Shown: piece by piece, positions 29,317 through 40,216 of the stretch
Layout of the letters: every line of letters starts with the position of its first letter
Position numbering within the stretch: position 1 is the stretch's first letter
Assembly (NCBI GenBank): GCA_024692565.1
Contig: JAILMN010000010.1
Span: 124,001 to 188,000, forward strand
Source of the DNA: Paludibacteraceae bacterium
GTDB taxonomy: Bacteria > Bacteroidota > Bacteroidia > Bacteroidales > Paludibacteraceae
Length of the DNA stretch: 64,000 nt
Reading direction: 5' to 3'
Notes under the pieces: generated by a model
What the model was told of the DNA's origin: nothing
Databases searched by the model: none
The model's input: the letters and a program-made list of their open reading frames with translations, nothing else
Program-made: the position numbers and the translations under genes

Positions 29317-29647
29317 TATTCGCGTATCAACGTATTTCGCTCACGAGGCGAAACGGCTGGCTAAACATTATCCGTCTTTCAAGAGCGACTACAATGATTT
29401 CTTGAAATCGCTCAAAGAAAACCCTTATCAAGGTGACGATTTAGGAAATGGAGTTCGGAAAGTGCGTATGGCGATTGCGTCTAAAGGGAAAGGCAAATCC
29501 GGTGGCGCTCGCGTTATTACGCTGAATATCCTGATCGACGCGGAAAATATGGAAATCAATCTTCTGTTGTTATACGACAAACAGCAGGCAGACAACTTCA
29601 ATCCGGAGGCGTTAAAGGATGCTTTGAAAGAATTAGGATTGATTTAA
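29306..29647 (+). CDS. RelE/HigB-like toxin
   Basis: FAHEAKRLAKHYPSFKSDYNDFLKSLKENPYQGDDLGNGVRKVRMAI, GGARVITLNI, LLYDKQ. Confidence 0.72.
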   Translation: MNFDIRVSTYFAHEAKRLAKHYPSFKSDYNDFLKSLKENPYQGDDLGNGVRKVRMAIASKGKGKSGGARVITLNILIDAENMEINLLLLYDKQQADNFNPEALKDALKELGLI

Positions 29648-29670
29648 TCAACATTTTATCATAACTAACA

Positions 29671-29707
29671 AACGGTAATTCCACAAACAAACGGAGTTAC
29701 CGTTTTT
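29671..29707 (+). terminator. Intrinsic terminator of TA operon
   Basis: AACGGTAATTCC...GGAGTTACCGTTTTTT. Confidence 0.75.
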
Positions 29708-29855
29708 TGTGCGTGACCATTTTGGTGACGTCAACGAAATGATGACCGAAGAGTGTCAGAGTGTCAGAGTGTCACGGGAAATTTTGAAAGTTTGTCAACT
29801 TTGCCACTTTGCCACTGCAAAAAAATCAATATAAATCGAAAACAAGTAGAAAACA

Positions 29856-29884
29856 AAATAAGAAAACGAGCCGAAAACAATTAT
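29856..29884 (+). repeat. 29-bp direct repeat copy 1
   Basis: AAATAAGAAAACGAGCCGAAAACAATTAT; 28/29 match to 30368-30396. Confidence 0.8.
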
Positions 29885-30103
29885 AATAAAAATAACTCGA
29901 TAGCAATGCGCCTTACAGCGCTCCGAGGGCTCGCACTAACCGCCTATGTATAAATAAATTTAATATAGTCCGTCAGAGCACCCCCTCACATCCAAAGATG
30001 TAATTGCTACCCGAGGAGATTATAATAATTATAGATTTTAGAATGATGAGAGAAGGGTGTAATTAGGTAGATGGAGTGATTAAAGTCTAGGATTACCTCG
30101 ATA

Positions 30104-30147
30104 TTGGACCGAGAATGGACCGATGTTGGACCGAGAATGAGCCGATG
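30104..30147 (+). repeat. 22-bp tandem duplication
   Basis: TTGGACCGAGAATGGACCGATG / TTGGACCGAGAATGAGCCGATG. Confidence 0.85.
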
Positions 30148-30367
30148 AAGTTGAGTAAAAAGAACTAAGTAGAAAGAGACAAAAACATATAAAACACTTT
30201 TGAAATGATTGTCTATAGTTTTTATGGTTAATCGAAAACGCGGCAGCTTGGTTGTGGTCAACCGGATGAATTTTACGAGACTCTACTTGTAAGCAAGCTC
30301 CCAGATAGACTCTTGTAGGCATTCCATCCCGTATGGTGAAAAGACCATCCTGCTGCCTTAAGAAAAC

Positions 30368-30396
30368 AAATAAGAAAACAAGCCGAAAACAATTAT
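30368..30396 (+). repeat. 29-bp direct repeat copy 2
   Basis: AAATAAGAAAACAAGCCGAAAACAATTAT. Confidence 0.8.
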
Positions 30397-30495
30397 TTAT
30401 TATCAATCATTCAAAAGCAATAAACATAAAAAATATTTGATCTCCAGTGTAGGGAAAAAAATGAACGTGAAGCCAACACGATAATGGTGAAATAG

Positions 30496-31386
30496 ATGGA
30501 CACTAATGACATCATCATACCAAAGAGTCCGAATGAACCGGATGAAGTCCTGCTAGCCGATGTGCAAACGGTGGCTGAAGCTCTTGGGGTATCTTGGTTG
30601 ACGCAGAAGCAATATATCAGTTTTGAACCTGGAAGGCACTATAGTCCGAACACCTTGACACATCGATTTAAAACATCGTGGAATGGAGTGATGAAGTTGG
30701 CTGGGCTTGATATTAATACCAAAAGGAACAAAAAAAATCTCTATTGTCCGTCAAAAGATGCACTGATTGAAGATGTAAAAGCCGTTGCTGCACAACTTGG
30801 AAAAGATACAATAACGAGTGCCGAATATGAACAGAAAGGCAAATATGGACGCTCATGTGCTTATAACTTGATCGGCAACTGGCAGGAAGTTTTGAATGCG
30901 GCGGGTTTGAAAGAAACAGGGTATCATACCGCCGGGGTTACTGACGAACAATTATTGGAAGCAATATATCAAGCATGGGAAAGATTGGGACGGCAACCAA
31001 ATACGGGAGATTTGAAGAACAGAGAGATGGGGTATGGGCAAACGACTTACATTAATCGATTTGGCTCTTGGCGGAACAGTATGATCGCCTTCAAAGAATA
31101 TGTGCAGCAACGACAAGGAGATATTAAAGTTGTGAGCCCAAGCCCAGTCGCACACAAAACAAGTAGATCGGCGAGCAAGAAGTTACGAGCTCAAGTTTTT
31201 GATAGAGATCAAGCAACATGCCAGATATGTGGTGCAAATGAAAGAACAAAACCGGGAGTGAAACTCGTACAGGATCACATCGTTCCCTATAGCAAAGGAG
31301 GCGAAACGACATATGATAATCTGCAAGTATTATGCAGAAGTTGTAATATTAAGAAAAACAACAAGTTGATAAATAAAACAAAATAG
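30496..31386 (+). CDS. HNH endonuclease with three homing-endonuclease-associated-like repeats
   Basis: Three about 50-aa repeats (...SWNGVMKLAGL, ...NWQEVLNAAGL, ...SWRNSMIAF) then CQICG...VQDHIVPYSKGGETTYDNLQVLCRSCN. Confidence 0.85.
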   Translation: MDTNDIIIPKSPNEPDEVLLADVQTVAEALGVSWLTQKQYISFEPGRHYSPNTLTHRFKTSWNGVMKLAGLDINTKRNKKNLYCPSKDALIEDVKAVAAQLGKDTITSAEYEQKGKYGRSCAYNLIGNWQEVLNAAGLKETGYHTAGVTDEQLLEAIYQAWERLGRQPNTGDLKNREMGYGQTTYINRFGSWRNSMIAFKEYVQQRQGDIKVVSPSPVAHKTSRSASKKLRAQVFDRDQATCQICGANERTKPGVKLVQDHIVPYSKGGETTYDNLQVLCRSCNIKKNNKLINKTK

Positions 31387-31389
31387 ATT

Positions 31390-32124
31390 ATGGCTGAAAA
31401 TAAAAGGAAATATTGGTTACATCGTATAACAGGAGGAGCAAATGCGAAGAAATTATCGCATCCGTTGCTGTTTAAGCACAGAATATTAACAACTGGATGG
31501 GCTAGACTTTCTTGGGATGAATTTGTTACCAAGAGCCAAGGAGATTGGAACACCTTTATTAAAGAATTCAAGTTAGAATATCCTTCATTGGGCAATTTCA
31601 GAAGTTTATGGAATTTCCTTGAGATGAAAAAAGGTGATATAGTTGTAGTTCCAACGGTTGGGAAGTTTAGTCTATACAGAGTAGCAGACAATAATGTCTA
31701 TACAAATCAATCACTCTCTTCAATTATTAGTGAAGATGACTTGTTAGATAAGTATGGTAAAAAGGCATATGTGGATATAGATAATGATGGGTATTCCTAC
31801 CTTTTCGACGAAGACGGGGATTTCATAGATTTAGGCTTCTTCCGAAGAGTCGAGCCAATCGTAAAGCATTTAAGACGTTGTTCTTGTAAAGATGGCCTAC
31901 GTAACATGATGAGTGTTCCACGAACGAATATCAATCTTGATGGGGTTAAAAATTATGTAGAGCCAATCATCAACCAATATGATATAGATTTTGAAGAACC
32001 TGAAGAAAATGAAGACGATTTCTATTCTCCAACAAGTTGGGAAAGAGACCCTTATGAGACGGATGAAGAATACCAAGACCGAATGCAAGACCAAGAGGAT
32101 TTTCTGGAATACTTTGATGAGTAA
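31390..32124 (+). CDS. Uncharacterised protein, possible PUA/EVE-like or restriction-associated N-terminus
   Basis: KYWLHRITGGANAKKLSHPLL...LTTGWARLSW, MKKGDIVVVPTVGKFSLYRVAD; acidic C-terminus. Confidence 0.5.
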   Translation: MAENKRKYWLHRITGGANAKKLSHPLLFKHRILTTGWARLSWDEFVTKSQGDWNTFIKEFKLEYPSLGNFRSLWNFLEMKKGDIVVVPTVGKFSLYRVADNNVYTNQSLSSIISEDDLLDKYGKKAYVDIDNDGYSYLFDEDGDFIDLGFFRRVEPIVKHLRRCSCKDGLRNMMSVPRTNINLDGVKNYVEPIINQYDIDFEEPEENEDDFYSPTSWERDPYETDEEYQDRMQDQEDFLEYFDE

Positions 32125-32191
32125 TCCACATCTAATATCATTATTAACACTTTAAACGTGTAGCCTGCACGATAACAGGGCTAGAAGAAGT

Positions 32192-32557
32192 ATGGCAAAG
32201 TTTCAACAAGATTCATTTCACAAATTGTATGATGACATTTCATTCGTTCCGACAGGAATGGGAAATTACGGTTTCTACAAGGTGATCGAAGGAAGGTATA
32301 AGGTTCGTTATATAGGTAGATCTGATTCAAACTTGCAGGACGAAATCGATCAACAGAGGAATAAGAAAAAAGATAAAGGCTATACTCATTTTAAATATGC
32401 AACGGCTTCTTCTAAAACAGAAGCATATGAAGAAGAATGTAGAAATTATCATGAATTTGGAGAGAATGTAGGTTTGGATAATGAAATCCATCCGAGGAAG
32501 CCAAAAGACAATGGACATTATAACTGCCCAGAACCGAGTTGCTTCTATCATCAGTAA
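32192..32557 (+). CDS. GIY-YIG-like small nuclease-fold protein
   Basis: GFYKVIEGRYKVRYIGRSDSNLQDEI...AYEEECRNYHEFG...NEIHPRKP. Confidence 0.6.
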   Translation: MAKFQQDSFHKLYDDISFVPTGMGNYGFYKVIEGRYKVRYIGRSDSNLQDEIDQQRNKKKDKGYTHFKYATASSKTEAYEEECRNYHEFGENVGLDNEIHPRKPKDNGHYNCPEPSCFYHQ

Positions 32558-32646
32558 TAGCAATATTGGCCTAATGGTCATGGGGCATTGGGTTGCCCTA
32601 TGGTCTCAAACAAAAAAAACGATAATAATATAAAAATCAAAATAAA

Positions 32647-35600
32647 ATGAAAAATCTATTTTTACTTAATCGATTAGGGTTTAACCCTGATTTGACCACG
32701 AGACAGTCTCGAGTCGATTCCGTGTCGATAGCGTCTCGTTGCCGTGTTTTGGCTACACTTCTGCTATGTCTGACTCTCTTTGTCGGCAGCGGAAATGCGT
32801 GGGGCGCGGAGGGAACAACACATGATTTCAGCCAGTCCTTGTCACAATTGTTGAACAACAATGCTTCGATTTCTAGTATTAACATTGCATCGCAATCCTA
32901 TACAGTAAAAGAAGTCAAAGTAACCTATTCTTACAACAATAAGTTGGCGGCGGACATTGTCACCATAAGTGTTTCTGTAGGAGGAACAAGTTTTGGCTCT
33001 TTCAAAGTTGTTTCCACTAAAACAAGTGGAACAACTGCAGGAACACAATCTTTTAAAACATCGCCTCAAACGTCCGTTGGTGGAGCTATTACGGTGTCAT
33101 TTACGAACCACACTGGCTCGGGAACGGGACATGGAACATTCCAAGTATCCAACGTCCAATTGGTAGAAGGTGCAGCTGCAGGCCCATGCACTGTGACTTT
33201 TACTAAAACAGATGGCAGTACGCAAGACATAACGGAAGCATCTACCGGAGCCGGCGTTACACCACCAACAATGTCGGAAACTTGTGATGGATGGGAATTT
33301 CAGGGATGGAGTGAAGATGAATCGGACGATGACGAAAGTACAGACGAACTTGACTTGGTTACTCTTACGGCGGGTAAATATTACCCTTCATCCGATGTTA
33401 CGCTATATCCGGTTTATACAAAAACGGTAGATGGTGCTCCTGCTGAAACCAAAACTCAAACATTCCAATATGATACATGGACATACGGAGGTTCTTCGAC
33501 AAATAAGAGCACGTATCGTCTGTTCCATAGTGGAGGATATGTAGAATCGGCATCTACGCTTGACTTCAGCAAATTATCCAAGGTCATTGTTTATGGAGGA
33601 ACATATGGCGGTGGTTCGTATAATGGTATCTCAATAAGAAAAGCCGATGGTTCCACCGTTTGGAAAAATGCAACGGTATCTGGTTCAAGCCAAACCGCGG
33701 CGAATAACATCACTGGTGGGACATCGTTAACGGGTACCGCTAAGTTGCGAGTCTATTCAACAAGCGGAACCGCCACTGGCTCAGGAGTCCGCATCTCTAA
33801 AGTGGAAATATTTACATTGGAGCCTAGCTCTGTTACCTATTATTATTCTTATCCGACTTGTTGTTCGGATCCGGGATTGGCGTATGGAACGGGAAGTGTG
33901 ACGAAAACATATGGAAATTCGGCGTTTACGAATACGCTGACTAATAGTCATAGCGTGGCGGTAACGTATGCATTAAGCTCCGTTTCGCCGGCAGGCTGTG
34001 TATCTATCAATGCTTCTACAGGTCAAGTGACTATTAACGGCGCCGGTTCGGCAACGGTAACGGCTTCTTCTATAGCACAAACTGTCTCGACGGTTGATTA
34101 TTGTGCGGATGAGGCATCTTATACATTGACGGTCAATAAGGCTAATATCACACCGACATTGACCTATAGTCCTGCGAGTGTGGCAGTAGGAGACAACTCT
34201 GCTACTCCATCTGTTTCCGGTAATACAGGAAGTGGAACGGTGACATATGCGATCACATCTGCTACGCCAGCAGGTTGTGCGACTATCAATACCAGCACGG
34301 GTGTTGTAACCGGTGTGGCGATAGGTACTGTAACTGTCACTGCTACTATTGGTGCCACGGCGAATTATAATGGCAACACAGCAACAGCGACGGTGAATAT
34401 TACTGCGGCATCGAACTTCATAAACGGAGAGACGGTATTTATACAAGCTGAGAGTAGTAGTGCATGGAATGATAATGCTTGCGTAAAAGCATGGTTTAAT
34501 AATTCTGGTGCCGGTGGCGCAGCACAGACAACATACTGGTTGTTTGATGCGACAGGAGGAGATGCTGGAAAGAAAGTGTATGCTACTATTGTTCCTTCAA
34601 CAGGGACATTGAACCAAGTGCAACTTCAGCGTTTTGCAAGCAACTGTTCTACATGGTGGAACTCCAATGGCGATTTGACCAAAGCGGCCAGCAGTGGAAG
34701 CAATGCATTCCGTTCCTATGGTGGTGCAGAGAATAATGTTGCCTGGAATCCAGGAAGCGTGACGCTGGATTTGATGGGCGATCCGAATAGTTGGGCAAGC
34801 ACACTTGGAACACTTACCGACCAGGGTAACGGTGTTTGGTCAACAACCTATAATAACTACGCGCCAGCTAATGCGGCGGGCGAATCACAGGAGTTTAAAT
34901 TAGCATGTAACTACAATGGTTGGGTCGCTACGAACAATGGTGAGAATGAGACATTGAGTGGTATGCATGTAGGATCAACATACAATATTACTGCGACGTT
35001 GGACATCAAAGATCACACCCTAACGATGAGTAAGACGTATGTGAAGGGAACGGTGCATTTCAATATGAATGGTCATGGAAGTGCGATCGCGGACTTGACA
35101 AATGTGACAGCAGGTAGTAAGATCAGCGCACCGAGTGCGCCTACCGAGACAGGTTGGACATTCGGCGGTTGGTACAAGGAAGCCGGTTGTACAAATGAAT
35201 GGAACTTCGGTTCGGATGTCGTTAACGAGACGATGACGCTGTATGCGAAGTGGACCATTAAGACAACCACTCTCTCGTTCAACCAGAACGGCGGCACGGG
35301 CGGACAGACAACAACCAAAACTGCTACTTATGGCTCGGCAATGCCGACACCGATTACCTGTCCGACCAGAACGGGTTATGATTTTGGAGGATATTATGAG
35401 AGTAGTGGCGGCACAGGGACACAATATTACACCAATGCTGGTGCGAGCGCTCGCACATGGAATAAAGAAAATGCCACTTGGACATTGTACGCAAAGTGGA
35501 CCGCGAAAGAATATAGCGTTACACTGGATCGTGAAGGTGCAACGACCGGTTCGACGAGCGTGACGATGACGTATAACTCGAGCAGCCACACCGCAATTAC

Positions 35601-38600
35601 TGCTCCCTCTAAAGACGGTTATACTTTTGGTGGCTGGTGGACCGGAGATGAAGGAACAGGTACGATGGTAATGGATGCCAGTGGAGTTCTTCAAGCAAAT
35701 GTTGCCGGATACACCGGTGCGGGTGGTATATGGACAAGAACCACTACACCTACTACGCTATACGCCAAATGGGAAACATGTAAGCAGTTTACGCTTGCAA
35801 CCAGCTCCACCACTTTAGTTGACGGCGATGAGATTGTGTTAATGAATACTGGTTCTACATATGCAATGAGCACTACACAAGAGAGCAACTATCGAGGTTA
35901 CACAAACACCGGTATCTCAGTAAGCGGTACGACATTGTCTGTTTATGCCAACAGCGATGCACAAATAATATTCTTGGAGGAAAGCGGTTCATATCTATTG
36001 TTTAATGTGGGTGGATACAATTATTTGTATAGTACATCTGCAAGTAGTGGCTCTCTCAAGACTCAAGATATTACTCAAGATGAGATTACCGGTAATAGCA
36101 AATGGAGTTATTCTATTGATGCCAGCAATAATGCCAATATTTATTCGAACGGAGACAATGCAACTTATAAGTACCTACAATATAATAGTGGGAGTCCACG
36201 TTTTAAATGCTATTCCAGTGATAATCAGCAAAAGGTTAAGATTTATTGCCATCATATTACTACGCCGTTTGTGCGCTATAGTCCTGAAGCTCTGCAGACA
36301 TTCCAGTATGCAGTAGGTTATGGTCCTTCCTTAGCACAGGCATTGCAAATAAAGGGTTATAACTTAACCGGCAATTTGACCGTAACCTGTCCGAGCGGTT
36401 ACGAATTAAGTACTACGCCTAATGCAAGTGATTTTGGTACCAGCAATATAACTCTGACTCGAAGCAGCAACAAGGTAAATGCGACTATCTATATCCGTTT
36501 GGCTGCAGGCAAGAGTGTCGGCAGTTACGATACGAATTTAGCTATCTCTGGTGGCGGTATAACAACCACTAACGTACCTTTAGTTGGTTTAGTGACTGCT
36601 GCTGATGGCACAGGAGAGATGTATGTGGCGCTTAGAGACGTATCGGATCTCTTCCCTGATGACGAGATGGTATTACTGAATGATACCGGAACATGGATTA
36701 TGAATAATACGAACTTAAGCGGTAATAATCAACGGGGATCCAATACCGGATTTATATACAAAGGAACAACTGTGTACGTGACAGATGGTTATTCTAAAGT
36801 ACAGAAAATTACTACAGAAGAAAGCAGTGTGGCTAATCGTTGGTTGCTTAAGGCCGGAACAAAATATATATATGCAGCATCGGCTTCTGCAAACCAGTTG
36901 AAAACTGCGGCCACGAAGACGACGGCAACCAGTAATCATAGCGGTGAATGGCTGATAGAGACGAATGCTACAGGTATTGCCACCATTCATGCTCCGGAAA
37001 GTAGCGTGAGGGATACTATTAACTTCAATTACAATGGGGGAGGTGACTATCGGCTATTCAGTTGTTATAATAGGTTTTTAAATAGAAAGCATGGTGGAAC
37101 GTCCCTCTACTACCGTACTATCCCGAATATCTGGTGTCAGCCGTCTTCGCTGACAGGCTTCAGCGTAGATTATGGTGCAGGCGCTTCTGCGGCGCAGACT
37201 TTCACCGTAAAAGGAAAGAATCTTGGCGAAAATACAGTGACGTTGACGGCACCGGCAGGTTATGAGATAAGTAAAACTTCAAGCTCTACCGGTTACGCTA
37301 CATCGCTGACTTTAACACCGACAAATGGCAAGATAACGAGTACCACTATATGGGTTCGTATTACAGCCGGGAATGAGGCAGGCACCTATAATGGTGACAT
37401 CACAGCAACGGCTACAGGTGCCGCAACAAGGACGGTTACTCTGGAAGGTGTTGTTAACCCTGTTCCGGAAATTATCTTAACGGCCTCAAGTGATCCGCTG
37501 TACGTAACGAGCCGTAACGGCATCAGCATCATGGCGGTGGGCCACCTGACGCTTAGCATCAGTGGAGCAAGAGCCGGGCAAGCTGTTACGATTAGCGGAA
37601 CGGATCTGGTATTCTATAAGGATAACGGAACGAAATATGTAAATCTCAGTACTACTCCATTAACGGCTCCGTTAACCAACCAAGTGGTGTATGTGTTCTA
37701 TAGTCCGTCCAGCGATGGAACAGGTGCCATTACATCGCCGGATATCACAGTGTCTTGCGATGGCGGAAGCGAGACGTTCTCAGGCAAGATAAAGGTACGT
37801 AATCTGCCGGACAAAGTAGCCATTGTGGCTAAGACAGGAGATACGTGGATGGCGCTGCCAGGAAGTATCCCATCAGCAACTAACCCGTCCAGCGTTTTAG
37901 TATCCGTAGCGGATGGAAAGGCATATGGAACGAATGCAGTAGCTTATAAACTATGGCCTGTTAAAACAACCAACGGAACAGCTGACCGTTCAGGAACGGC
38001 TACCGGGTATGATCCTGCGGCAAAAGTAGCAGACCGCTTGCGTTTCACAGGTTATGCCGGTGGTAATAAAGGATTATGGGCAAATAACGTTTCAGGAACA
38101 GGAACCGGCTACACAAGGATCCGCACGGTTGTTGTAATTGATGAAATCAGCGATGATGGCTCATCAGGCGAGACACCCGAGGAGTGGAAAGTTGTAACAA
38201 CGGAAGTGGATGGACAATTTGTCTATACCTTGCAAACTCAACAATCGAACAATACCAAGTATCTTCGTTTCTATGGCAGCGCAAGTGGCGGTCCGAAATG
38301 GGGAACGTATGCCGATGGTACCGGTATAAATAACTTATACATATTGCCATTAGAAGAAATCACAGAAGCGGATATAACGGTTATGGAGTGGGGTACGAAC
38401 AAGATAGCAGTTAGTTATCCCAATCGTGCAAGTTGTACCGCTATGACAGCAAAGATCGGCACCAATTCGCCTACAGCCGTAACGATCAATTCTATCGGAG
38501 GTGATATCTATGAATTGACGGGCGTTGGTGATTTGCAAAGTAATCCGGCAAAGACACTGATTCTTTCTGCTACAGAAGGAAGCGCAAAGCAGAAGATATT

Positions 38601-40170
38601 GTCCATACCTTATATTATTACCACAAATGGCGTGGCAGAAGCGACGATACGTACCGCTATTGGTAGTGATGTAGCAAAGATAACCGATGTGGTTATCCGT
38701 AGCGGAGGTAAGTTGACAACCGGAACGACATCAGGCAGTTTTAAGGACTTGTATATTTATCCAGGCGGCAAGGCAAGTGTCACTAAGGCATTCGCAGTTA
38801 AGCATGTATACATGCGCGGAGGTTACAGTTGGTTAGGCGGCGCTTATGCTCTTCCGCAGTTATATGCGACTGCTACCATTAGTGGTACAAATTCAACGAA
38901 TGGCGGTGTCTTCTATGACCTATGTATTGATAACTCTATCTACTATATGATGGCGTTACCAAAGACGGTAGCTCTCGCCGATGTTACCAATGAGATCGGT
39001 ACAAAAGTATTCGATGCATGGATCAAAGAGTACAGCGGTGAAGGCCGAACGTTAACTCCTAAATCAAGTGGCTGGAGTTATATTTCCGGAGACAGTATCA
39101 AACGCGGAAAGGGTTACGAAATTGCCATTAAGCCGCGTGTGAGTGGCCGTCCATACGGAATCTTGCGCTTCCCGTTGTTAAAGAATGCAAAATTGACCGC
39201 CGAAACAGACTGCACGCCTGCAGTAACGGGATGGGGATGTAACGACGGCAATGTGACGGATAACAACAAGGGTTGGAACTGTATCGGTAATCCGTTCCTG
39301 ACGTCTTATAATAACACGGCAACACCGGGTAGCGCACCAGACGGATTAGTGCAGACTAAGACACTTGTGCATCATCCGGGAGATCCGTGGAACGGCACTT
39401 GGGATTGGGATGAATCGACAGTGAAATACTTCACGATTCCGCGATACACGGAATATGAGTATGACGATGTACGTGCATATCCTTACAAGTTAGATGCCTT
39501 CTATCCGTTCTTCCTCCAAGTAACCGGAGACGGAACGCTGAGTTTCACAGCAAGTAACAAAGCTCTCAAGGCTCCGAGCATGTATGCGAAGAAAACGGAA
39601 CGTGAGGTGTTCGTCGATTTCGCGATAAAGGATATTGACGGAAAGAAAGATGAGGCCGGTCTGACGATAAGCAACCAGTATTCCGAGGCATTTGATATGA
39701 ACGACAAGGAGAAAACCATCCAGAACGGCAATTCAACACTGAAGGTGTACACGATGGTTGGTGACTATCGCGTGGCATACAATGCTCTTCCGGAAGCAGC
39801 TGCAGCGCAACTGATACCGGTTGGTTATATCGCCCCAGCTGCGGGTTCGTATAAGTTCTCACGTGTTGACGGCGCAGATTACTCCGAGGTGGAGCACTTG
39901 TGGCTGACAGATTACGAAACGAACGACGTGGTTGACTTGTTGGTAGAAGAGTTCTATGCGTTTGAAAGCGCAGCCGGACAGATTAATAATCGTTTTGCCA
40001 TCAATGCCGTTCTGAAGCCGGAGCAAGATAATACCGCAACAGGTCTCGAGGATCAGGAGAATGATGTAGCGCAGCCGATGAAGTTCATCTATCAAGATAA
40101 ACTGTACATCTTGCGCGGCGGAGTGATTTATGACGCAACCGGTAAACGGGTGCGGGAAGTCAATAAATAA
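32647..40170 (+). CDS. Giant secreted protein (2507 aa) with InlB/Listeria-Bacteroides repeats and T9SS-like C-terminus
   Basis: Signal region ...VGSGNAWGAEG (start possibly 32721 GTG); three tandem ...FGGW/FGGY...LYAKW repeats; C-term MKFIYQDKLYILRGGVIYDATGKRVREVNK. Confidence 0.88.
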   Translation: MKNLFLLNRLGFNPDLTTRQSRVDSVSIASRCRVLATLLLCLTLFVGSGNAWGAEGTTHDFSQSLSQLLNNNASISSINIASQSYTVKEVKVTYSYNNKLAADIVTISVSVGGTSFGSFKVVSTKTSGTTAGTQSFKTSPQTSVGGAITVSFTNHTGSGTGHGTFQVSNVQLVEGAAAGPCTVTFTKTDGSTQDITEASTGAGVTPPTMSETCDGWEFQGWSEDESDDDESTDELDLVTLTAGKYYPSSDVTLYPVYTKTVDGAPAETKTQTFQYDTWTYGGSSTNKSTYRLFHSGGYVESASTLDFSKLSKVIVYGGTYGGGSYNGISIRKADGSTVWKNATVSGSSQTAANNITGGTSLTGTAKLRVYSTSGTATGSGVRISKVEIFTLEPSSVTYYYSYPTCCSDPGLAYGTGSVTKTYGNSAFTNTLTNSHSVAVTYALSSVSPAGCVSINASTGQVTINGAGSATVTASSIAQTVSTVDYCADEASYTLTVNKANITPTLTYSPASVAVGDNSATPSVSGNTGSGTVTYAITSATPAGCATINTSTGVVTGVAIGTVTVTATIGATANYNGNTATATVNITAASNFINGETVFIQAESSSAWNDNACVKAWFNNSGAGGAAQTTYWLFDATGGDAGKKVYATIVPSTGTLNQVQLQRFASNCSTWWNSNGDLTKAASSGSNAFRSYGGAENNVAWNPGSVTLDLMGDPNSWASTLGTLTDQGNGVWSTTYNNYAPANAAGESQEFKLACNYNGWVATNNGENETLSGMHVGSTYNITATLDIKDHTLTMSKTYVKGTVHFNMNGHGSAIADLTNVTAGSKISAPSAPTETGWTFGGWYKEAGCTNEWNFGSDVVNETMTLYAKWTIKTTTLSFNQNGGTGGQTTTKTATYGSAMPTPITCPTRTGYDFGGYYESSGGTGTQYYTNAGASARTWNKENATWTLYAKWTAKEYSVTLDREGATTGSTSVTMTYNSSSHTAITAPSKDGYTFGGWWTGDEGTGTMVMDASGVLQANVAGYTGAGGIWTRTTTPTTLYAKWETCKQFTLATSSTTLVDGDEIVLMNTGSTYAMSTTQESNYRGYTNTGISVSGTTLSVYANSDAQIIFLEESGSYLLFNVGGYNYLYSTSASSGSLKTQDITQDEITGNSKWSYSIDASNNANIYSNGDNATYKYLQYNSGSPRFKCYSSDNQQKVKIYCHHITTPFVRYSPEALQTFQYAVGYGPSLAQALQIKGYNLTGNLTVTCPSGYELSTTPNASDFGTSNITLTRSSNKVNATIYIRLAAGKSVGSYDTNLAISGGGITTTNVPLVGLVTAADGTGEMYVALRDVSDLFPDDEMVLLNDTGTWIMNNTNLSGNNQRGSNTGFIYKGTTVYVTDGYSKVQKITTEESSVANRWLLKAGTKYIYAASASANQLKTAATKTTATSNHSGEWLIETNATGIATIHAPESSVRDTINFNYNGGGDYRLFSCYNRFLNRKHGGTSLYYRTIPNIWCQPSSLTGFSVDYGAGASAAQTFTVKGKNLGENTVTLTAPAGYEISKTSSSTGYATSLTLTPTNGKITSTTIWVRITAGNEAGTYNGDITATATGAATRTVTLEGVVNPVPEIILTASSDPLYVTSRNGISIMAVGHLTLSISGARAGQAVTISGTDLVFYKDNGTKYVNLSTTPLTAPLTNQVVYVFYSPSSDGTGAITSPDITVSCDGGSETFSGKIKVRNLPDKVAIVAKTGDTWMALPGSIPSATNPSSVLVSVADGKAYGTNAVAYKLWPVKTTNGTADRSGTATGYDPAAKVADRLRFTGYAGGNKGLWANNVSGTGTGYTRIRTVVVIDEISDDGSSGETPEEWKVVTTEVDGQFVYTLQTQQSNNTKYLRFYGSASGGPKWGTYADGTGINNLYILPLEEITEADITVMEWGTNKIAVSYPNRASCTAMTAKIGTNSPTAVTINSIGGDIYELTGVGDLQSNPAKTLILSATEGSAKQKILSIPYIITTNGVAEATIRTAIGSDVAKITDVVIRSGGKLTTGTTSGSFKDLYIYPGGKASVTKAFAVKHVYMRGGYSWLGGAYALPQLYATATISGTNSTNGGVFYDLCIDNSIYYMMALPKTVALADVTNEIGTKVFDAWIKEYSGEGRTLTPKSSGWSYISGDSIKRGKGYEIAIKPRVSGRPYGILRFPLLKNAKLTAETDCTPAVTGWGCNDGNVTDNNKGWNCIGNPFLTSYNNTATPGSAPDGLVQTKTLVHHPGDPWNGTWDWDESTVKYFTIPRYTEYEYDDVRAYPYKLDAFYPFFLQVTGDGTLSFTASNKALKAPSMYAKKTEREVFVDFAIKDIDGKKDEAGLTISNQYSEAFDMNDKEKTIQNGNSTLKVYTMVGDYRVAYNALPEAAAAQLIPVGYIAPAAGSYKFSRVDGADYSEVEHLWLTDYETNDVVDLLVEEFYAFESAAGQINNRFAINAVLKPEQDNTATGLEDQENDVAQPMKFIYQDKLYILRGGVIYDATGKRVREVNK

Positions 40171-40216
40171 TTTCAATGTGTAATGTTTAATGTGTAATGT
40201 GTAAAGATTCGAAATC

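Noticed and set aside
29751-29774. GAGTGTCA x3 micro-repeat as a regulatory array
   Set aside because: Only three 8-bp units in simple-sequence context; could be slippage, no supporting feature.
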